64,000 nt of DNA from an uncultured Endozoicomonas sp. (GTDB lineage Bacteria > Pseudomonadota > Gammaproteobacteria > Pseudomonadales > Endozoicomonadaceae), in the NCBI RefSeq assembly GCF_947495845.1, contig NZ_CANMAO010000005.1:122103-186102 (forward strand), read 5' to 3'. A model generated the notes under the pieces. The model had not been told where the DNA came from, did not search any database, and worked only from the letters and a program-made list of their open reading frames with translations. Positions within the stretch are counted from its first letter, which is position 1, and each line of letters begins with the position of its first letter. Of the stretch, positions 37,487 to 47,907 are shown piece by piece. Made by a program: the position numbers and the translations under genes.

Positions 37487-37626
37487 AACATGTCCTTTTT
37501 TCTTATGAGCCAGAGACGCAATCAGTCTATACCAGAAAAAAACAACTATGAGCAAAATAGAATAGATGGAACCACTGCAATTACAGCAATAGTCACCTAT
37601 AACTGAAAAGAATTTTCTCTAACCTA

Positions 37627-37647
37627 CCAGCCAGTTTTTCCGGCTGG
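37627..37647 (-). terminator. Hairpin after the GDPD gene
   Basis: CCAGCC (37627-37632) pairs with GGCTGG (37642-37647). It lies about 65 bases after the stop of the minus-strand phosphodiesterase gene. No strong T run; weak support. Confidence 0.4.
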
Positions 37648-37711
37648 CAATTTCAACAAAACACCACGCACACTTCGCTTTAATAGACGCCTGACACAGT
37701 AAATCAAACGA

Positions 37712-38575
37712 TTAAAGACCTGAAACGCTACGCCCTCGTTCAACAAAATCCGTAATCACCCCATCCACACCGAGCGCCAACAGCCGTTCCATTTCTTCTT
37801 TTTCATTAATCGTCCAGGCATGAATTTTCAAACCTCGATCTTTTGCGGCCTGGATGACACGGGGCTCCAATATTTCTAATCCGGAGCTGTTAGGAGGCAG
37901 CTGCATAGCCACGGCACCCATCGGAATCAAATGAGATACCCCCAACTTGGCCGCCACAACAAACAAGGTTGTTTCGCCGCTGGATGAAGAGGTCGCCACC
38001 TCAGGACAAACGGCACGGAACGTTTGAATCGCATCATCATGAAAAGAGGCTGCCAGCACCTTCTGGCTCATTTCAAACTGTCGAATTTTCTGACAAAGGG
38101 CAATAGCGCCATTCTCTCCTTCATTTTTAATTTCGATAACCCAGCGCTTATGGCCAAACTCGGTAAAGGCTTCATCGATGGTTGGAATGCGGATCGCCAA
38201 ATCGGCAAAGTTATCGCCAGAAGGTGTATCCCATTTGCCGGCGTTAGCCTTTTTTACTTCTTCTACTGTCATCTCTTCGACAGGACCGCTCAAATCGGTC
38301 GTGCGATCCAGTGTCGAATCATGAAGCAGAACCAACTCGCCATCTTTCGTTAACTGCAGATCAATCTCTAACACGTCAGCCTGATCCACTGTCGCCTGTT
38401 GTAATGCAGCCAGCGTATTAGCAGGTCGTACACCAAGCCCGCCGCCATGAGCGATCACCTCTGGCTCATCGACGCCCTCAAAATACACATGACTCACCGG
38501 ATCCGGCTTTGGCCAAAGGTACGCGCCAGCAACGATCAGAAAGAGAACAAAGAGGGATTTTTTAAGAATCTTCAA
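37712..38575 (-). CDS. Glycerophosphodiester phosphodiesterase
   Basis: Hydrolyses glycerophosphodiesters to glycerol-3-phosphate and an alcohol. The 287-residue protein has an N-terminal hydrophobic segment (residues 6-20, LKKSLFVLFLIVAGAYLW), probably a membrane anchor or uncleaved signal. A GDPD barrel follows: VIAHGGGLGVRPANTLAAL with the catalytic HGG(x) histidine replaced context AHGG, the metal site EIDLQLTKDGELVLLHD and the C-terminal IHAWTINEKEEMERLL with GVDGVITDF. It probably acts at the outer face of the inner membrane. Confidence 0.9.
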   Translation of the reverse strand: MKILKKSLFVLFLIVAGAYLWPKPDPVSHVYFEGVDEPEVIAHGGGLGVRPANTLAALQQATVDQADVLEIDLQLTKDGELVLLHDSTLDRTTDLSGPVEEMTVEEVKKANAGKWDTPSGDNFADLAIRIPTIDEAFTEFGHKRWVIEIKNEGENGAIALCQKIRQFEMSQKVLAASFHDDAIQTFRAVCPEVATSSSSGETTLFVVAAKLGVSHLIPMGAVAMQLPPNSSGLEILEPRVIQAAKDRGLKIHAWTINEKEEMERLLALGVDGVITDFVERGRSVSGL

Positions 38576-38685
38576 CGGGACACCTTTTCTGTTATTGTTC
38601 TTTGTTGGTTATTGTTCGACTGCAACGAAATCTAACGTGTAGTGGTTACACTTTTTTTACACTTTGATGAAAGTCCATTTGTCAG

Positions 38686-38715
38686 CAGGGCTTACCTTCC
38701 CCCAGATAAGCCCTG
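38686..38715 (-). terminator. Terminator after the GNAT gene
   Basis: CAGGGCTTA (38686-38694) pairs with TAAGCCCTG (38707-38715), just after the stop of the minus-strand acetyltransferase. Confidence 0.72.
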
Positions 38716-38731
38716 AATGCAACCACCTCAA

Positions 38732-39187
38732 TTAGAGAGTGTGAAGCACCATATCCTGATGAGGAATACCATCTTCTTCATAGGGTTCACCCACAGATTG
38801 AAACCCAAAACTCTGATAGAAATCCAGCAAATACGTCTGGGCTGACATCATCACGGGGTTATTCGGCCATCGCTCTCGACAGACGTCGATGGCCTTGTTG
38901 ATAATCAAACGCGCATACCCATGTCCGCGCTCATTGGCAGCCACCGCAATCCGCCCGATCGCAGAGCTACCCGTGAACACATCATCCGGTGCCAAACAGC
39001 GGGCGCAAGCTATAACGGCTTCATCATTTTTCAGATAAATATGGCGAGCACCAGAAAGCCTATCTTTGTTATCAAGCTCTGGATAAGGGCAAGTTTGTTC
39101 AACCACAAAAACATCGACCCGCAGTTTCAGAATGTCATAAAGGGCATTACTATCCAGCTCATTAAATGCTTTGTCGATAATATCCAT
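38732..39187 (-). CDS. GNAT acetyltransferase, ElaA-like
   Basis: A 151-residue GCN5-related N-acetyltransferase. [20 protein letters not shown] and [16 protein letters not shown] are the ElaA-type N-terminal motifs; [27 protein letters not shown] is the acetyl-CoA pyrophosphate loop (RGHGYA). The substrate is unknown. It is divergent from the CatB-like gene with starts 44 bases apart. Confidence 0.9.
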   Translation of the reverse strand: MDIIDKAFNELDSNALYDILKLRVDVFVVEQTCPYPELDNKDRLSGARHIYLKNDEAVIACARCLAPDDVFTGSSAIGRIAVAANERGHGYARLIINKAIDVCRERWPNNPVMMSAQTYLLDFYQSFGFQSVGEPYEEDGIPHQDMVLHTL

Positions 39188-39230
39188 TAACCACCTCTTT
39201 GTTTTTTATTGCGTCTATCTGCTCACCATT

Positions 39231-39860
39231 ATGCCAAATTATTTTGAAAGTCCCTTTGCGGGAATACCCTTAAAAGATCAGGTTACCAACCCAAACATCA
39301 TCGTGGGTGATCACAGTTATTATTCGGGTTACTACCACGGCCACCGTTTTGATGACTGCGCCCGCTACCTGATGCCCGACCGGGATGATGTGGACAAACT
39401 GATCATTGGAAAATTCTGCTCCATTGGTTCTGGCGCCTCTTTCTTAATGGCAGGCAATCAAGGACATCGCCACGAATGGGTCAGCACATTCCCCTTCTTT
39501 TATGTAGGCCACGAACAAGCACCCGATGGTTACCAGCCCACCGGTGACACCGTCGTTGGCAATGATGTCTGGATTGGTTCCGAAGCAATGATCATGCCCG
39601 GCATCACCATTGGCGATGGCGCCATTATTGGCAGCCGTGCCCTGGCGACGAAAGATGTTGAACCATACTCAGTAGTGGGAGGCAATCCGGCAAAGCTTAT
39701 CAAATACCGCTTTGATGAAAAAAGTATTGGTCAGCTGCAAGAAATGCAGTGGTGGCACTGGGAAGAAGAGCAACTCAATGCCGTAATGAAATTGCTCTGC
39801 TCTTCTAAGATTACTGATTTATACGATCACTGGAAAACAACGGTTATTAACGAATCGTAG
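39231..39860 (+). CDS. CatB/Vat-type xenobiotic acetyltransferase
   Basis: A 209-residue left-handed beta-helix acetyltransferase. [35 protein letters not shown] and the hexapeptide-repeat run [20 protein letters not shown] closely follow the CatB/Vat family, whose members acetylate chloramphenicol or streptogramins. The active His is in [14 protein letters not shown]. Many chromosomal members do not give antibiotic resistance, so this is family-level only. ATG at 39231 has a weak ribosome site; it is chosen because it gives the family N terminus. The 3' end overlaps dinG by 14 bases. Confidence 0.88.
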   Translation: MPNYFESPFAGIPLKDQVTNPNIIVGDHSYYSGYYHGHRFDDCARYLMPDRDDVDKLIIGKFCSIGSGASFLMAGNQGHRHEWVSTFPFFYVGHEQAPDGYQPTGDTVVGNDVWIGSEAMIMPGITIGDGAIIGSRALATKDVEPYSVVGGNPAKLIKYRFDEKSIGQLQEMQWWHWEEEQLNAVMKLLCSSKITDLYDHWKTTVINES

Positions 39861-42060
39861 TGGTTGATACCGGCTCAATCACCCGCTGAAAAGGCGGCAA
39901 AGAGTTAAGAATCATCTGCCCATAACGAGCAGTGACCAAACGGCGATCCAGAAGCGTAATTCTGCCCCGGTCCTGCTCCGTTCTTAATAAACGACCACAG
40001 GCCTGTATTAAACGAATCGCGGCATCCGGCACCGTGATTTCCATAAACGGATTACGCCCCTGGGCTTCCAACCATTCCGATAACGCAGACTCCACTGGAT
40101 CATCCGGAACTGAAAAGGGAATTTTAGCGATAATCACGTGCTCGCAGTAATGGCCAGGTAAATCGATACCTTCCGCCAGACTCGCAAGCCCAAATAAAAT
40201 ACTGACTTTACCGTCATCAATATTCTGACGGTGTTTTTTAAGCAACTCCTGTCGTGAATAATCGTCCTGCAAGAGAATGTTATCCTGCAGAGCTGCATCC
40301 ATACCAAAATGCACATCTTTCATTTGCCGACGGGAAGAGAATAATACCAACAACCCTCTTGGGTGATCAGCTTCATTGAGCAGGTCAGGCAGCAACTCCA
40401 CCAGTTCAGCCGTATGTTCTTCTGCATTTTTCGGGTTCGATGACATAGCAGGAACCACCAGAGAAGCAGCCTCCTGATGCAGAAACGGGCTCGGGACAAT
40501 CACACACTTGGATTCTGTCGGCACACCGGAGCGCATACGGAAACGACTAAAGCTTCCCAGCGCCGCCAGTGTTGCAGAAGTTGCAATCACTGCGTAAGCG
40601 GGATTCCAAAGAGTTTGCCAAAGCGTTCTTGAGGAGAGAATCGGGCTGCTGAACACTTCCAGCTCTTCGCCAAAACTGTTTTCACTCCATTTCAGCCAGC
40701 GGGCTGATGGCGGTTCACCTTCCGGGTCTTTCATGGTGTAGGTTAGCCAGAGTTGAAAATGCCCTTCCATTCTGGACAGCATGCCGCCAATTTCCGGATA
40801 CAACTGTTCCGCCTGCCAGCGATCAATACCGGGAACATCGCCATCCATTGCATCGTTTAATGCGCTGGCGACTTTTTCCAGCATACCGCTGCATTTGCTG
40901 AAGCCAGCTTTCAACCGTTCTGCCTGCTGTCGCAATTCTTCCGGGATAACCCCTTCCGGAAAACGGTAATGGGCAACCTGACTTTCACCTTGCGGTGTAA
41001 ACTGGGTTCTGGGTTCAAACTGGGCAATACTGTGCAACATCTCGCGGGTGTGCCCCAGCGCATTCACCAGAGAATCGAATTCAGGCTGCAATCTTTCCAG
41101 AAATTCACCAAGATCGCCGGGAAGCGCCTGCTGACTCAACATCTTTTGCAGGTTCCGACCAGCTCGTTCCAACCAGGTGGCTGTGCCTTTGACGCGGGTC
41201 TGACAGGTAAAGTGACCGATGGCTTTGTCCGGCAAGTGATGGCCTTCATCAAACACATAAATAGCGTCTTTGGGTTCTGGCAAAATAGCACCGCCACCCA
41301 GAGCAAGATCCGCCAGCACCAAGTCATGATTTGCCACCACAACATCGGCATGTTCCAGATCCGCCCGGGCTTTATAGAAAGGACAGTTCTTGAAAAAGCC
41401 ACAGCGTCGGCCGCTACACTGAGCGTGATCGGTGGTAATGGTTCGCCATTGCTGATCTTCCAGTGCATCGGGCCAGCTGTCACGATCACCCTCCCATTTT
41501 GATGCAGCGAAGGCTTCCAGCATATTTTGGTAAAGCGCCAGAGACGATTGATCGCTTTCCAGAGTGAAGCCATCGTACGCAAACATATCCATGAGCGAAG
41601 CAGTGGCTTCTTCTTCCTGCAGCAGGCGATCCAGTTTGCTAAGACACGCGTAACGACCACGACCTTTGGCGAGGGTGTAGGAAAATTTCAACCCGGTTTT
41701 GAGAATAATGTCCGGAAGGTCTTTATTAATAACCTGTTCCTGCAGCGTGACCGTCGCCGTGGCAATCACCAAACGCTTCTTGGCCGCCTGCGCCATCACC
41801 ACCGAAGGCAACACATAACCCACGGTTTTACCGGTGCCCGTTCCCGCCTCAATCACAGTGACGGATGGATCAGAGATACGACTGCCTTCGCTGTCGGTTT
41901 TAATATCGCCAAGGGCGCGGGCAATTTCGGCAATCATTTGCTTCTGCCCACTGCGGGCTTTCAGCTTCTTGCTTTCAAGAAATGCGCTGTACGCTTTCTG
42001 GATTGTTTTTTTCTGGGACTCATCAAGCACTGCGCGCTTCGCTCTGGGGGACTTTATCAA
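39847..42060 (-). CDS. dinG: DinG-type ATP-dependent DNA helicase
   Basis: A 737-residue superfamily 2 helicase of the XPD/DinG group, acting 5'-3' in resolving R-loops and repair. Walker [16 protein letters not shown] lies at about residue 72. Iron-sulfur cysteines are in YACLSKLDR and [34 protein letters not shown] is the DEAH box, and the C terminus has [15 protein letters not shown] (motif VI). The start is a TTG at 42060 without a clear ribosome site. The match supports a functional enzyme with all four cluster cysteines. Confidence 0.94.
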   Translation of the reverse strand: MIKSPRAKRAVLDESQKKTIQKAYSAFLESKKLKARSGQKQMIAEIARALGDIKTDSEGSRISDPSVTVIEAGTGTGKTVGYVLPSVVMAQAAKKRLVIATATVTLQEQVINKDLPDIILKTGLKFSYTLAKGRGRYACLSKLDRLLQEEEATASLMDMFAYDGFTLESDQSSLALYQNMLEAFAASKWEGDRDSWPDALEDQQWRTITTDHAQCSGRRCGFFKNCPFYKARADLEHADVVVANHDLVLADLALGGGAILPEPKDAIYVFDEGHHLPDKAIGHFTCQTRVKGTATWLERAGRNLQKMLSQQALPGDLGEFLERLQPEFDSLVNALGHTREMLHSIAQFEPRTQFTPQGESQVAHYRFPEGVIPEELRQQAERLKAGFSKCSGMLEKVASALNDAMDGDVPGIDRWQAEQLYPEIGGMLSRMEGHFQLWLTYTMKDPEGEPPSARWLKWSENSFGEELEVFSSPILSSRTLWQTLWNPAYAVIATSATLAALGSFSRFRMRSGVPTESKCVIVPSPFLHQEAASLVVPAMSSNPKNAEEHTAELVELLPDLLNEADHPRGLLVLFSSRRQMKDVHFGMDAALQDNILLQDDYSRQELLKKHRQNIDDGKVSILFGLASLAEGIDLPGHYCEHVIIAKIPFSVPDDPVESALSEWLEAQGRNPFMEITVPDAAIRLIQACGRLLRTEQDRGRITLLDRRLVTARYGQMILNSLPPFQRVIEPVSTTTIR

Positions 42061-42162
42061 TAAAGAGAATTCAACACTGAATGATTGTATCGAATATGTC
42101 GGGAGTTACCACCGGTAGATGCCACAGAGCAAAAGCGTTGAGCGAAAAGATTGAACGGAGGA

Positions 42163-42789
42163 TTAGAAAAACTGCCCAACACCCGATGGACTTTCCAGCT
42201 GCAATGACAGCTGTCGACACGGAAATGCGCGCTGATAATCGGCAAACATCTCTTGCAGCTCAACAGAGTTGTAAGGCAAAAATGTTTCAATAAAACCGAG
42301 ACCTTCAATCACAAGGCTTTCTGGCATATTGGAAAGACGATCGTCCATCATTGCCCCTTTGATTCCCGAAAGCCCTTGAAGGTGAGTCAATACGCCCAAT
42401 TGCTGTTTAAGGTAAGAGGTCAGGCGATAAGCGTCTGTCATGCCAGAAAGTTCCAGAATCAGCGATTGTCTGCGGCGAGACTCAGGCTCAGGCATTTCTG
42501 CCAGCCATTCACCTTCTCCACGATCTACCAAAAATTGTTGCAATGTTTTTAGGTAAGCCACTTCGCTCACCGCCAACACTAAACCAGACGACCAGTGCTG
42601 CACCGCTACCTGCCCTGGCTGTAACGTCGGAAACCTTGGTGACCCGGGATAACTGATGCCACAGTTGCCACCTTTATTAACGTAACCAATTTGCCGGGTG
42701 GCAAAATTGACGAGATGCTCCTCTACCGGCCAGCTTTGCTGCAGGGTCCAATAGAGTAAATCCTCAATCTCGTCGGCACTGACTTCCAT
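42163..42789 (-). CDS. Hypothetical cytoplasmic protein upstream of dinG
   Basis: A 208-residue protein that I do not recognise. It has no signal or membrane segment and reads as a mixed alpha/beta protein; ATRQIGYVNKGGNCGISYPG and QHWSSGLVLAVSEVAYLKTL are its most regular parts, and the C-terminal half (DDRLSNMPESLVIEGLGFIE) is helical. The gene lies 100 bases before dinG on the same strand. That neighbourhood is only a hint at a DNA-related role. Confidence 0.7.
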   Translation of the reverse strand: MEVSADEIEDLLYWTLQQSWPVEEHLVNFATRQIGYVNKGGNCGISYPGSPRFPTLQPGQVAVQHWSSGLVLAVSEVAYLKTLQQFLVDRGEGEWLAEMPEPESRRRQSLILELSGMTDAYRLTSYLKQQLGVLTHLQGLSGIKGAMMDDRLSNMPESLVIEGLGFIETFLPYNSVELQEMFADYQRAFPCRQLSLQLESPSGVGQFF

Positions 42790-42970
42790 TACTTCTTATA
42801 CTTCTTGCTTGGCTAGGTATATGTACATACAACTTACCGTTTTTTTGATCAAATGCGTATTGATACACATCAAATAATAGAGATCTTTTTTTATACAGCG
42901 ACTCGTTTGCGTTATGATTCTTCATTTCGCCAGCCCATTTCATTGAACTCAGCCGTATGAACCAAACAAC

Positions 42971-43453
42971 ATGAAACAAACAGTCACTGAATCTCTCTGT
43001 CCCTGCGGCTCCCAACAAACAATGGCAGCGTGTTGCGGGCAATATCTGGAAAACCTATCAGCCCCTACCGCAGAGAAACTGATGCGCTCCAGGTATACCG
43101 CCTACACCCTGAACGACTTTCCGTATCTAATTACCACCACGCACCCGGAACAACAAGCGGCTCTGAGAGAACAACAGGTGTATGAACAAACACCCGACAC
43201 CTTGTGGCAAAAGCTGGAAATTCTAGACACACAGGCAGGGCAGGAAAGCGACACTTCGGGCACTGTTGAATTCAAAGCCTCATTTCGAGAAGACGAAGAT
43301 GGCCCCGTTCATGCTCATCAGGAGTGCTCATCGTTCAGCAAAATAAACGGACGGTGGTATTTTATTTACCCAAATCAGCCTTTCCAGAAGATCGGAAGAA
43401 ATGATCCCTGCCCTTGCAGCAGTGGCAAGAAATACAAAAAGTGCTGCCAATAA
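42971..43453 (+). CDS. YchJ-family protein with two SEC-C motifs
   Basis: A 160-residue UPF0225/YchJ protein. SEC-C zinc-binding motifs stand at both ends: [17 protein letters not shown] near residue 11 and [17 protein letters not shown] at the C terminus. [20 protein letters not shown] is the conserved NTF2-like central domain. YchJ proteins are linked to translation or protein quality control through the SEC-C motif, but the precise role is not settled. Confidence 0.93.
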   Translation: MKQTVTESLCPCGSQQTMAACCGQYLENLSAPTAEKLMRSRYTAYTLNDFPYLITTTHPEQQAALREQQVYEQTPDTLWQKLEILDTQAGQESDTSGTVEFKASFREDEDGPVHAHQECSSFSKINGRWYFIYPNQPFQKIGRNDPCPCSSGKKYKKCCQ

Positions 43454-43771
43454 CACAAGCAGATTGTATTTATCGCAATATCATAAGCGTATACCGAGAA
43501 CAAGAGACGCAAATCAAAGAAATCACCCTTCTCCTGTGTTAGCATTCCAGTCCTCCATCAGGACTATCCACTCAACCGGGATAGTCCAACAGGCAATGTC
43601 TGCATCTCTTCCTTCTGGATTCAGACTCCACAATCAGTCAGGGGGAGCGGACAACTCATGACGAGTTTTCCGGACTGAATAAAAAAACAGCCGTGTGCAA
43701 AAGTCAGGGGTACTTTATTAGCTCTCTGACTTTATCCCATGGTAATAAAAGTACAATAACGAGGACGGACA
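43454..43771. promoter_or_regulatory. 318-base leader upstream of the TAXI gene, with three hairpins
   Basis: No gene. GGACTATCC/GGATAGTCC (43561-43569, 43579-43587) is a perfect stem, possibly a terminator for ychJ. TCAGTC/GACTGA (43635-43678) encloses another structure. AAAGTCAG/CTGACTTT (43700-43733) lies about 40 bases before the start, ending in TTT, and could be an attenuator or promoter-proximal regulator site for the transporter. Confidence 0.4.
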
Positions 43772-44749
43772 ATGACCATTTTCAAAAAACTGGGACTTGC
43801 CATTCTGGGGGCCGGTTTCGCTGCTGTATCTTCAACGGCCAGCGCTGCTACCAACCAGCAATTTGTAACCATTGGCACCGGTGGTGTTACTGGTGTTTAC
43901 TATCCTACTGGCGGTGCTATTTGTCGCCTGGTGAATAAAGGCCGCAAAGAACACGGCATCCGTTGTTCAGTTGAAAGCACCGGTGGTTCTGTTTACAACC
44001 TGAACACCATCCGTGCCGGTGAGCTGGACATGGGTATCGTTCAATCCGACTGGCAGTATCACGCCTATCGCGGCACCAGCGCTTTTGAACAACAGGGCGC
44101 CAATGAAAAGCTGCGCGCTATCTTCTCTGTACACCCGGAAGCGTTCACCATTCTGGCCAGAAAAGATGCCGGCATCACCACCTTTGAAGACCTGAAAGGC
44201 AAGCGCGTGAACATCGGTAACCCGGGTTCTGGACAGCGCGGCACCATGGAACTGCTGATGGAATCCTATGGTTGGGATCACAGTGCGTTCTCTCTGGTCT
44301 CCGAGTTGAAAGCGGCGGAACATGCCAAAGCGCTGTGCGACAACAAGATTGACGCCTTTGTTTACACCGTTGGCCACCCATCCGGTTCTTTCAAAGAAGC
44401 CACCACCTCCTGCGACACAGTTCTGGTTAACGTGACCGGCGACAAAGTGGAACAGCTGATCAAAGACAACCCTTACTATCGCACCGCGACCATTCCAGCT
44501 GGTATGTACGCTGGCAATGATAAGGACGTTGAAACCTTTGGAGTTGCTGCGACCTTCGTAACATCTACCGATGCCAGTGATGAAGCCATTTATCAAGTAA
44601 CCAAAGCCGTGTTTGAAGATCTCACCACCTTCAAGAAACTGCATCAGGCTTTTGGCACCCTGCAGAAAGAACAAATGGTCACTGACGGCCTGAGTGTTCC
44701 TCTCCACGAAGGCGCCAAGCGTTACTACAAAGAAGCTGGTCTTCTCTAA
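43772..44749 (+). CDS. TAXI-family TRAP transporter substrate-binding protein
   Basis: A 325-residue periplasmic binding protein. It starts with a signal peptide ([20 protein letters not shown], cleavage after ASA at about residue 25). The mature TAXI domain shows [20 protein letters not shown], the [20 protein letters not shown] segment and [26 protein letters not shown] systems take up organic acids or amino acids (glutamate/glutamine in a studied case). The fused permease gene follows about 345 bases later, with a repeat between them. GAGGA precedes the ATG. Confidence 0.93.
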   Translation: MTIFKKLGLAILGAGFAAVSSTASAATNQQFVTIGTGGVTGVYYPTGGAICRLVNKGRKEHGIRCSVESTGGSVYNLNTIRAGELDMGIVQSDWQYHAYRGTSAFEQQGANEKLRAIFSVHPEAFTILARKDAGITTFEDLKGKRVNIGNPGSGQRGTMELLMESYGWDHSAFSLVSELKAAEHAKALCDNKIDAFVYTVGHPSGSFKEATTSCDTVLVNVTGDKVEQLIKDNPYYRTATIPAGMYAGNDKDVETFGVAATFVTSTDASDEAIYQVTKAVFEDLTTFKKLHQAFGTLQKEQMVTDGLSVPLHEGAKRYYKEAGLL

Positions 44750-44805
44750 CCGAGTCTTCAGTTAGCGACTGCTAAGGGAAGTAGAAGGGAAGAAAGTACC
44801 GGCTA

Positions 44806-44873
44806 CCGTCATTCCCGCGAAGGCGGGAATCCATCGTTGTCAGTGGATCCCCGCCTTCGCGAGGATGACGATG
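44806..44873. repeat. REP-like hairpin (dRS3-type ATTCCC...GGGAAT)
   Basis: CGTCATTCCCGCGAAGGCGG(GAATCCA) and TGGATCCCCGCC...GAGGATGACG are nearly complementary around a ten-base loop. ATTCCC-N8-GGGAAT matches the consensus of the widespread dRS3-type repeat known in Neisseria and seen in many proteobacteria. Only one copy is visible in this window. It sits between the TAXI receptor and its permease, where it could lower permease expression relative to receptor. Confidence 0.8.
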
Positions 44874-45094
44874 GTATGTTCTTGCTCGCTACCTCCCTAA
44901 ACGCAGTCGCTTTCTCAAAATGCTGCGCTTTTCGAGTGCTGCCTGAACTCATTATGCGACAGCTTCAGTGCAATCCAGTGCACTGGTTCTGGAAGTCATT
45001 TCTGCTTTTTCAGTACAGAGCTTCCTTTCCCTTATTGGGCTGACAAGGTGATCTCACTTTTGCGGCGCCTCTATTTTCAATTAACAGGTAATTT
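44874..45094. other. Intergenic remainder before the TRAP permease
   Basis: About 220 bases without a gene; a 68-codon frame here has no recognised features. TAACAGG before ATG 45095 is the permease ribosome site. Confidence 0.4.
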
Positions 45095-47674
45095 ATGGAC
45101 ACACTCAACAGCGATAAGCTGAACTCATCACCCTATTCAGAGCCAACAAGCTCTGCCGAACAAATCGTCAACCAATCGGAACAGGGTGGGCGGCAACCTC
45201 AGGGCGCGGCTAAATTCATTTTGCTGGGTATCGCCCTGACCTGGTCTCTCTTCCAGCTGTGGAATGCTTCACCACTGCCGTATATTTTCAACATCGGCAT
45301 TTTTAATGATGGCCAGTCTCGAGCCATTCACCTGGCCTTTGCCATTTTTCTTGCTTTCATTGCTTACCCTGCCAGAAAGACATCGTTTTCTAACCAGGTA
45401 CCTGTCACGGATTGGGTCTTCGCAGCCGCCGGCAGTTTCTGCGCCGCCTATCTGTATATTTTTCACAGAGAACTGGCAACCCGTGCCGGCGCCCCGATCA
45501 CTTTAGATCTCATAACCGCTGCAACAGGTATGCTGTTATTACTGGAAGCGACCCGCAGAGCACTTGGCCCGCCATTAATGATCGTGGCCGCGGTATTTAT
45601 CACTTATGCTTTTGCTGGCCCTTATATGCCAGACGTTATTGCTCATAAAGGTGCCAGCCTGAACAAGGCGCTGTCCCATTTTTGGATAACAACAGAAGGC
45701 GTATTTGGCGTTGCTCTGGGCGTTTCTACCAGCTTTGTTTTCCTGTTTGTTCTGTTTGGTTCTTTATTAGAGAAGGCTGGCGCGGGTAACTATTTTATTC
45801 AGGTTGCCTTTTCACTGCTCGGCCACCTGAAAGGCGGACCAGCTAAAGCGGCAGTGGTTTCTTCAGGACTCAGCGGTATCGTGTCAGGTTCGTCTATTGC
45901 CAACGTGGTGACAACGGGCACATTTACGATTCCATTGATGAAAAAGGTCGGATTTCCTGCCCATAAAGCAGGGGCCATTGAAGTCGCCGCATCCACCAAT
46001 GGACAACTAACGCCGCCTATTATGGGCGCCGCTGCGTTTTTGATGGTGGAATACGTTGGTATTTCCTATATCGATGTTATCCGCCATGCGCTTCTGCCAG
46101 CGCTGATTTCCTATATCGCATTGTTTTATATCGTGCATCTGGAAGCATTAAAAGCAGGCATGCAGGGTTTACCCAAAAGCGTAACCCGCACCAAAACTCA
46201 GGCACTGATGTCATTTACCGGCACCTTTGCCGGAATGTGTGTCCTGGGCGCTGCGGTGTTTTACGGGGTTGGCTGGACCCAGCAATATATGGGGGATCAC
46301 GCCTTATGGATTATCACAGTCGCTCTGCTGGGAGCCTACCTTGTGCTTTTGAAAATTGCCGCAGCCCAGCCCGATTTGATCACCAACATTGAAGATGAGA
46401 TTCGCAGCACACCGATACCCGGCCCAACCATCAAACGCGGCCTTTACTACCTTCTGCCTTTGGTAGTGCTGTTGTGGTGCCTGACCGTTGAACGCTACTC
46501 TCCCGGCCTGTCTGCCTTCTGGGCAACAATGGTGATGATCTTTATCACCCTGACCCATAAAACACTGATTGACTGGTTCCGAAAAGAAAACACCATCACC
46601 CATGTGAAGGAAGGCTTTTTTGATCTGATTGATGGCATGACCACCGGCGCACGGAACATGATCGGCATTGGTGTTGCAACGGCGACTGCTGGCATTGTGG
46701 TTGGCGCAGTCACTCTGACAGGTATTGGTCTGGTCATGACCGAGTTTGTAGAGTGGGTGTCTGGCGGCAGTATTATACTGATGCTGTTGTTTACCGCCAT
46801 TATCTGCCTGGTTCTGGGCATGGGTCTGCCGACGACGGCAAACTACATTGTGGTTTCGACACTCATGGCACCGGTCATTGTCACTTTAGGTGCTCAACAC
46901 GGCCTGATCGTACCGTTGATTGCTGTCCACTTGTTTGTGTTTTACTTTGGCATATTGGCAGACGATACGCCGCCTGTAGGTTTGGCAGCCTTTGCCGCCT
47001 CTGCTATTGCTCAGTCAGACCCGATTAAAACCGGTATTCAGGGTTTTATTTACGATATTCGAACCGCGATTCTGCCGTTTATGTTTATCTTTAATACGGA
47101 GCTGTTGCTGATCGGGGTTGATAGCATTCCACAGCTCATCATTATTGTATTCGGCGCGATTGCCGCCATGCTCGTGTTTGCCACCGGGACACAAGGGCAT
47201 TGGCTGGTGAAAAACCGTTGGTACGAAACCCTTGGCCTCCTGTTAATTGCCTTTACCCTTTTCCGCCCGGACTTCTGGTGGGATAAAGTCTATCCGCCGT
47301 ATAACACCTACGAAGGAGCCGCCATTGTTGAACAGGTCGAAGCGCTGCCCGATCAGGCTGGAGCAAGGCTTTGGGTGACTGGTGAAACACTGGAAGGACG
47401 ACAGGTGACGCAGATGGCCATTCTGCCCGCAGGCGATATAGGTCTCGCTGATGATCGCTTCCGCAACATGGGTCTCGAAGTGCTACTGAATGGTGATGAC
47501 TTGATCATCGATATGGTGGACTTTAACAGTGAGGCTCAAAAAGTCGGTATCGATTTTGACTGGCAGATACTGAAGCTTGAAGTTGCTGCAGAACGCCCAC
47601 CAAAACAATTGGTCTGGATTCCTGCGTTTCTACTTTTATTATTGATCTATTTTGGACAACGTCGTAGACAATGA
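45095..47674 (+). CDS. TRAP transporter fused permease (4TM/12TM) with C-terminal DUF3394
   Basis: An 859-residue inner-membrane protein combining the small (DctQ-like) and large (DctM-like) TRAP subunits. SSGLSGIVSGSSIANVVTTG and EVAASTNGQLTPPIMGAAAF are DctM motifs, repeated as LGMGLPTTANYIVVSTLMAP and ADDTPPVGLAAFAASAIA. Residues from about 735 onward form a soluble DUF3394 domain (EGRQVTQMAILPAG) before a final helix (LVWIPAFLLLLLIYF). It imports the ligand of the TAXI protein at 43772 using an ion gradient. A strong terminator follows. Confidence 0.94.
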   Translation: MDTLNSDKLNSSPYSEPTSSAEQIVNQSEQGGRQPQGAAKFILLGIALTWSLFQLWNASPLPYIFNIGIFNDGQSRAIHLAFAIFLAFIAYPARKTSFSNQVPVTDWVFAAAGSFCAAYLYIFHRELATRAGAPITLDLITAATGMLLLLEATRRALGPPLMIVAAVFITYAFAGPYMPDVIAHKGASLNKALSHFWITTEGVFGVALGVSTSFVFLFVLFGSLLEKAGAGNYFIQVAFSLLGHLKGGPAKAAVVSSGLSGIVSGSSIANVVTTGTFTIPLMKKVGFPAHKAGAIEVAASTNGQLTPPIMGAAAFLMVEYVGISYIDVIRHALLPALISYIALFYIVHLEALKAGMQGLPKSVTRTKTQALMSFTGTFAGMCVLGAAVFYGVGWTQQYMGDHALWIITVALLGAYLVLLKIAAAQPDLITNIEDEIRSTPIPGPTIKRGLYYLLPLVVLLWCLTVERYSPGLSAFWATMVMIFITLTHKTLIDWFRKENTITHVKEGFFDLIDGMTTGARNMIGIGVATATAGIVVGAVTLTGIGLVMTEFVEWVSGGSIILMLLFTAIICLVLGMGLPTTANYIVVSTLMAPVIVTLGAQHGLIVPLIAVHLFVFYFGILADDTPPVGLAAFAASAIAQSDPIKTGIQGFIYDIRTAILPFMFIFNTELLLIGVDSIPQLIIIVFGAIAAMLVFATGTQGHWLVKNRWYETLGLLLIAFTLFRPDFWWDKVYPPYNTYEGAAIVEQVEALPDQAGARLWVTGETLEGRQVTQMAILPAGDIGLADDRFRNMGLEVLLNGDDLIIDMVDFNSEAQKVGIDFDWQILKLEVAAERPPKQLVWIPAFLLLLLIYFGQRRRQ

Positions 47675-47682
47675 TAACAACC

Positions 47683-47710
47683 ACTGGTTTCAGATTTTTC
47701 TGAAGCCAGT
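47683..47710 (+). terminator. Terminator after the TRAP permease gene
   Basis: ACTGGTTTCAG (47683-47693) pairs with CTGAAGCCAGT (47700-47710) around ATTTTT, followed by CTTTTCC. Confidence 0.82.
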
Positions 47711-47744
47711 CTTTTCCAGTAACTCTTGCTTCAGATTCTTGCTT

Positions 47745-47907
47745 TAAGTACCCAACCATATGAAATCATATTTTCTGACTTGTTGATCAGGCCCTCTGAC
47801 TGCGTTGCAACTCTTGTCACATAGCTCGCTATGCTCCCGCCGTTGCGCCTTGCAGAGAACCTGGTCAACAAGCCAGAAATATTCGATTCCAAATGGCCAA
47901 CTACTTA
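47745..47907. mobile_element. Family 2 miniature palindromic element, copy B
   Basis: About 163 bases, ends TAAGTACC and CTACTTA. Complementary parts include CATATGAAATC/GATTCCAAATGG-like outer arms, TTTTCTGACTTGTTGA/TCAACAAGCCAGAAA and CCTGGT-like inner arms, with the core CACATAGCTCGCTATGCTCC. It shares plan and core with 28876-29039. Its right end contains the stop codon of the hybrid sensor kinase gene. Confidence 0.8.

Noticed and set aside
39231..39860. Chloramphenicol resistance gene
   Set aside because: The protein is in the CatB/Vat family, but many chromosomal members do not confer resistance, and no mobile resistance context is present.
43967..44707. A 246-codon minus-strand frame opposite the TAXI gene
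   Set aside because: It is the shadow of a strongly supported coding sequence.
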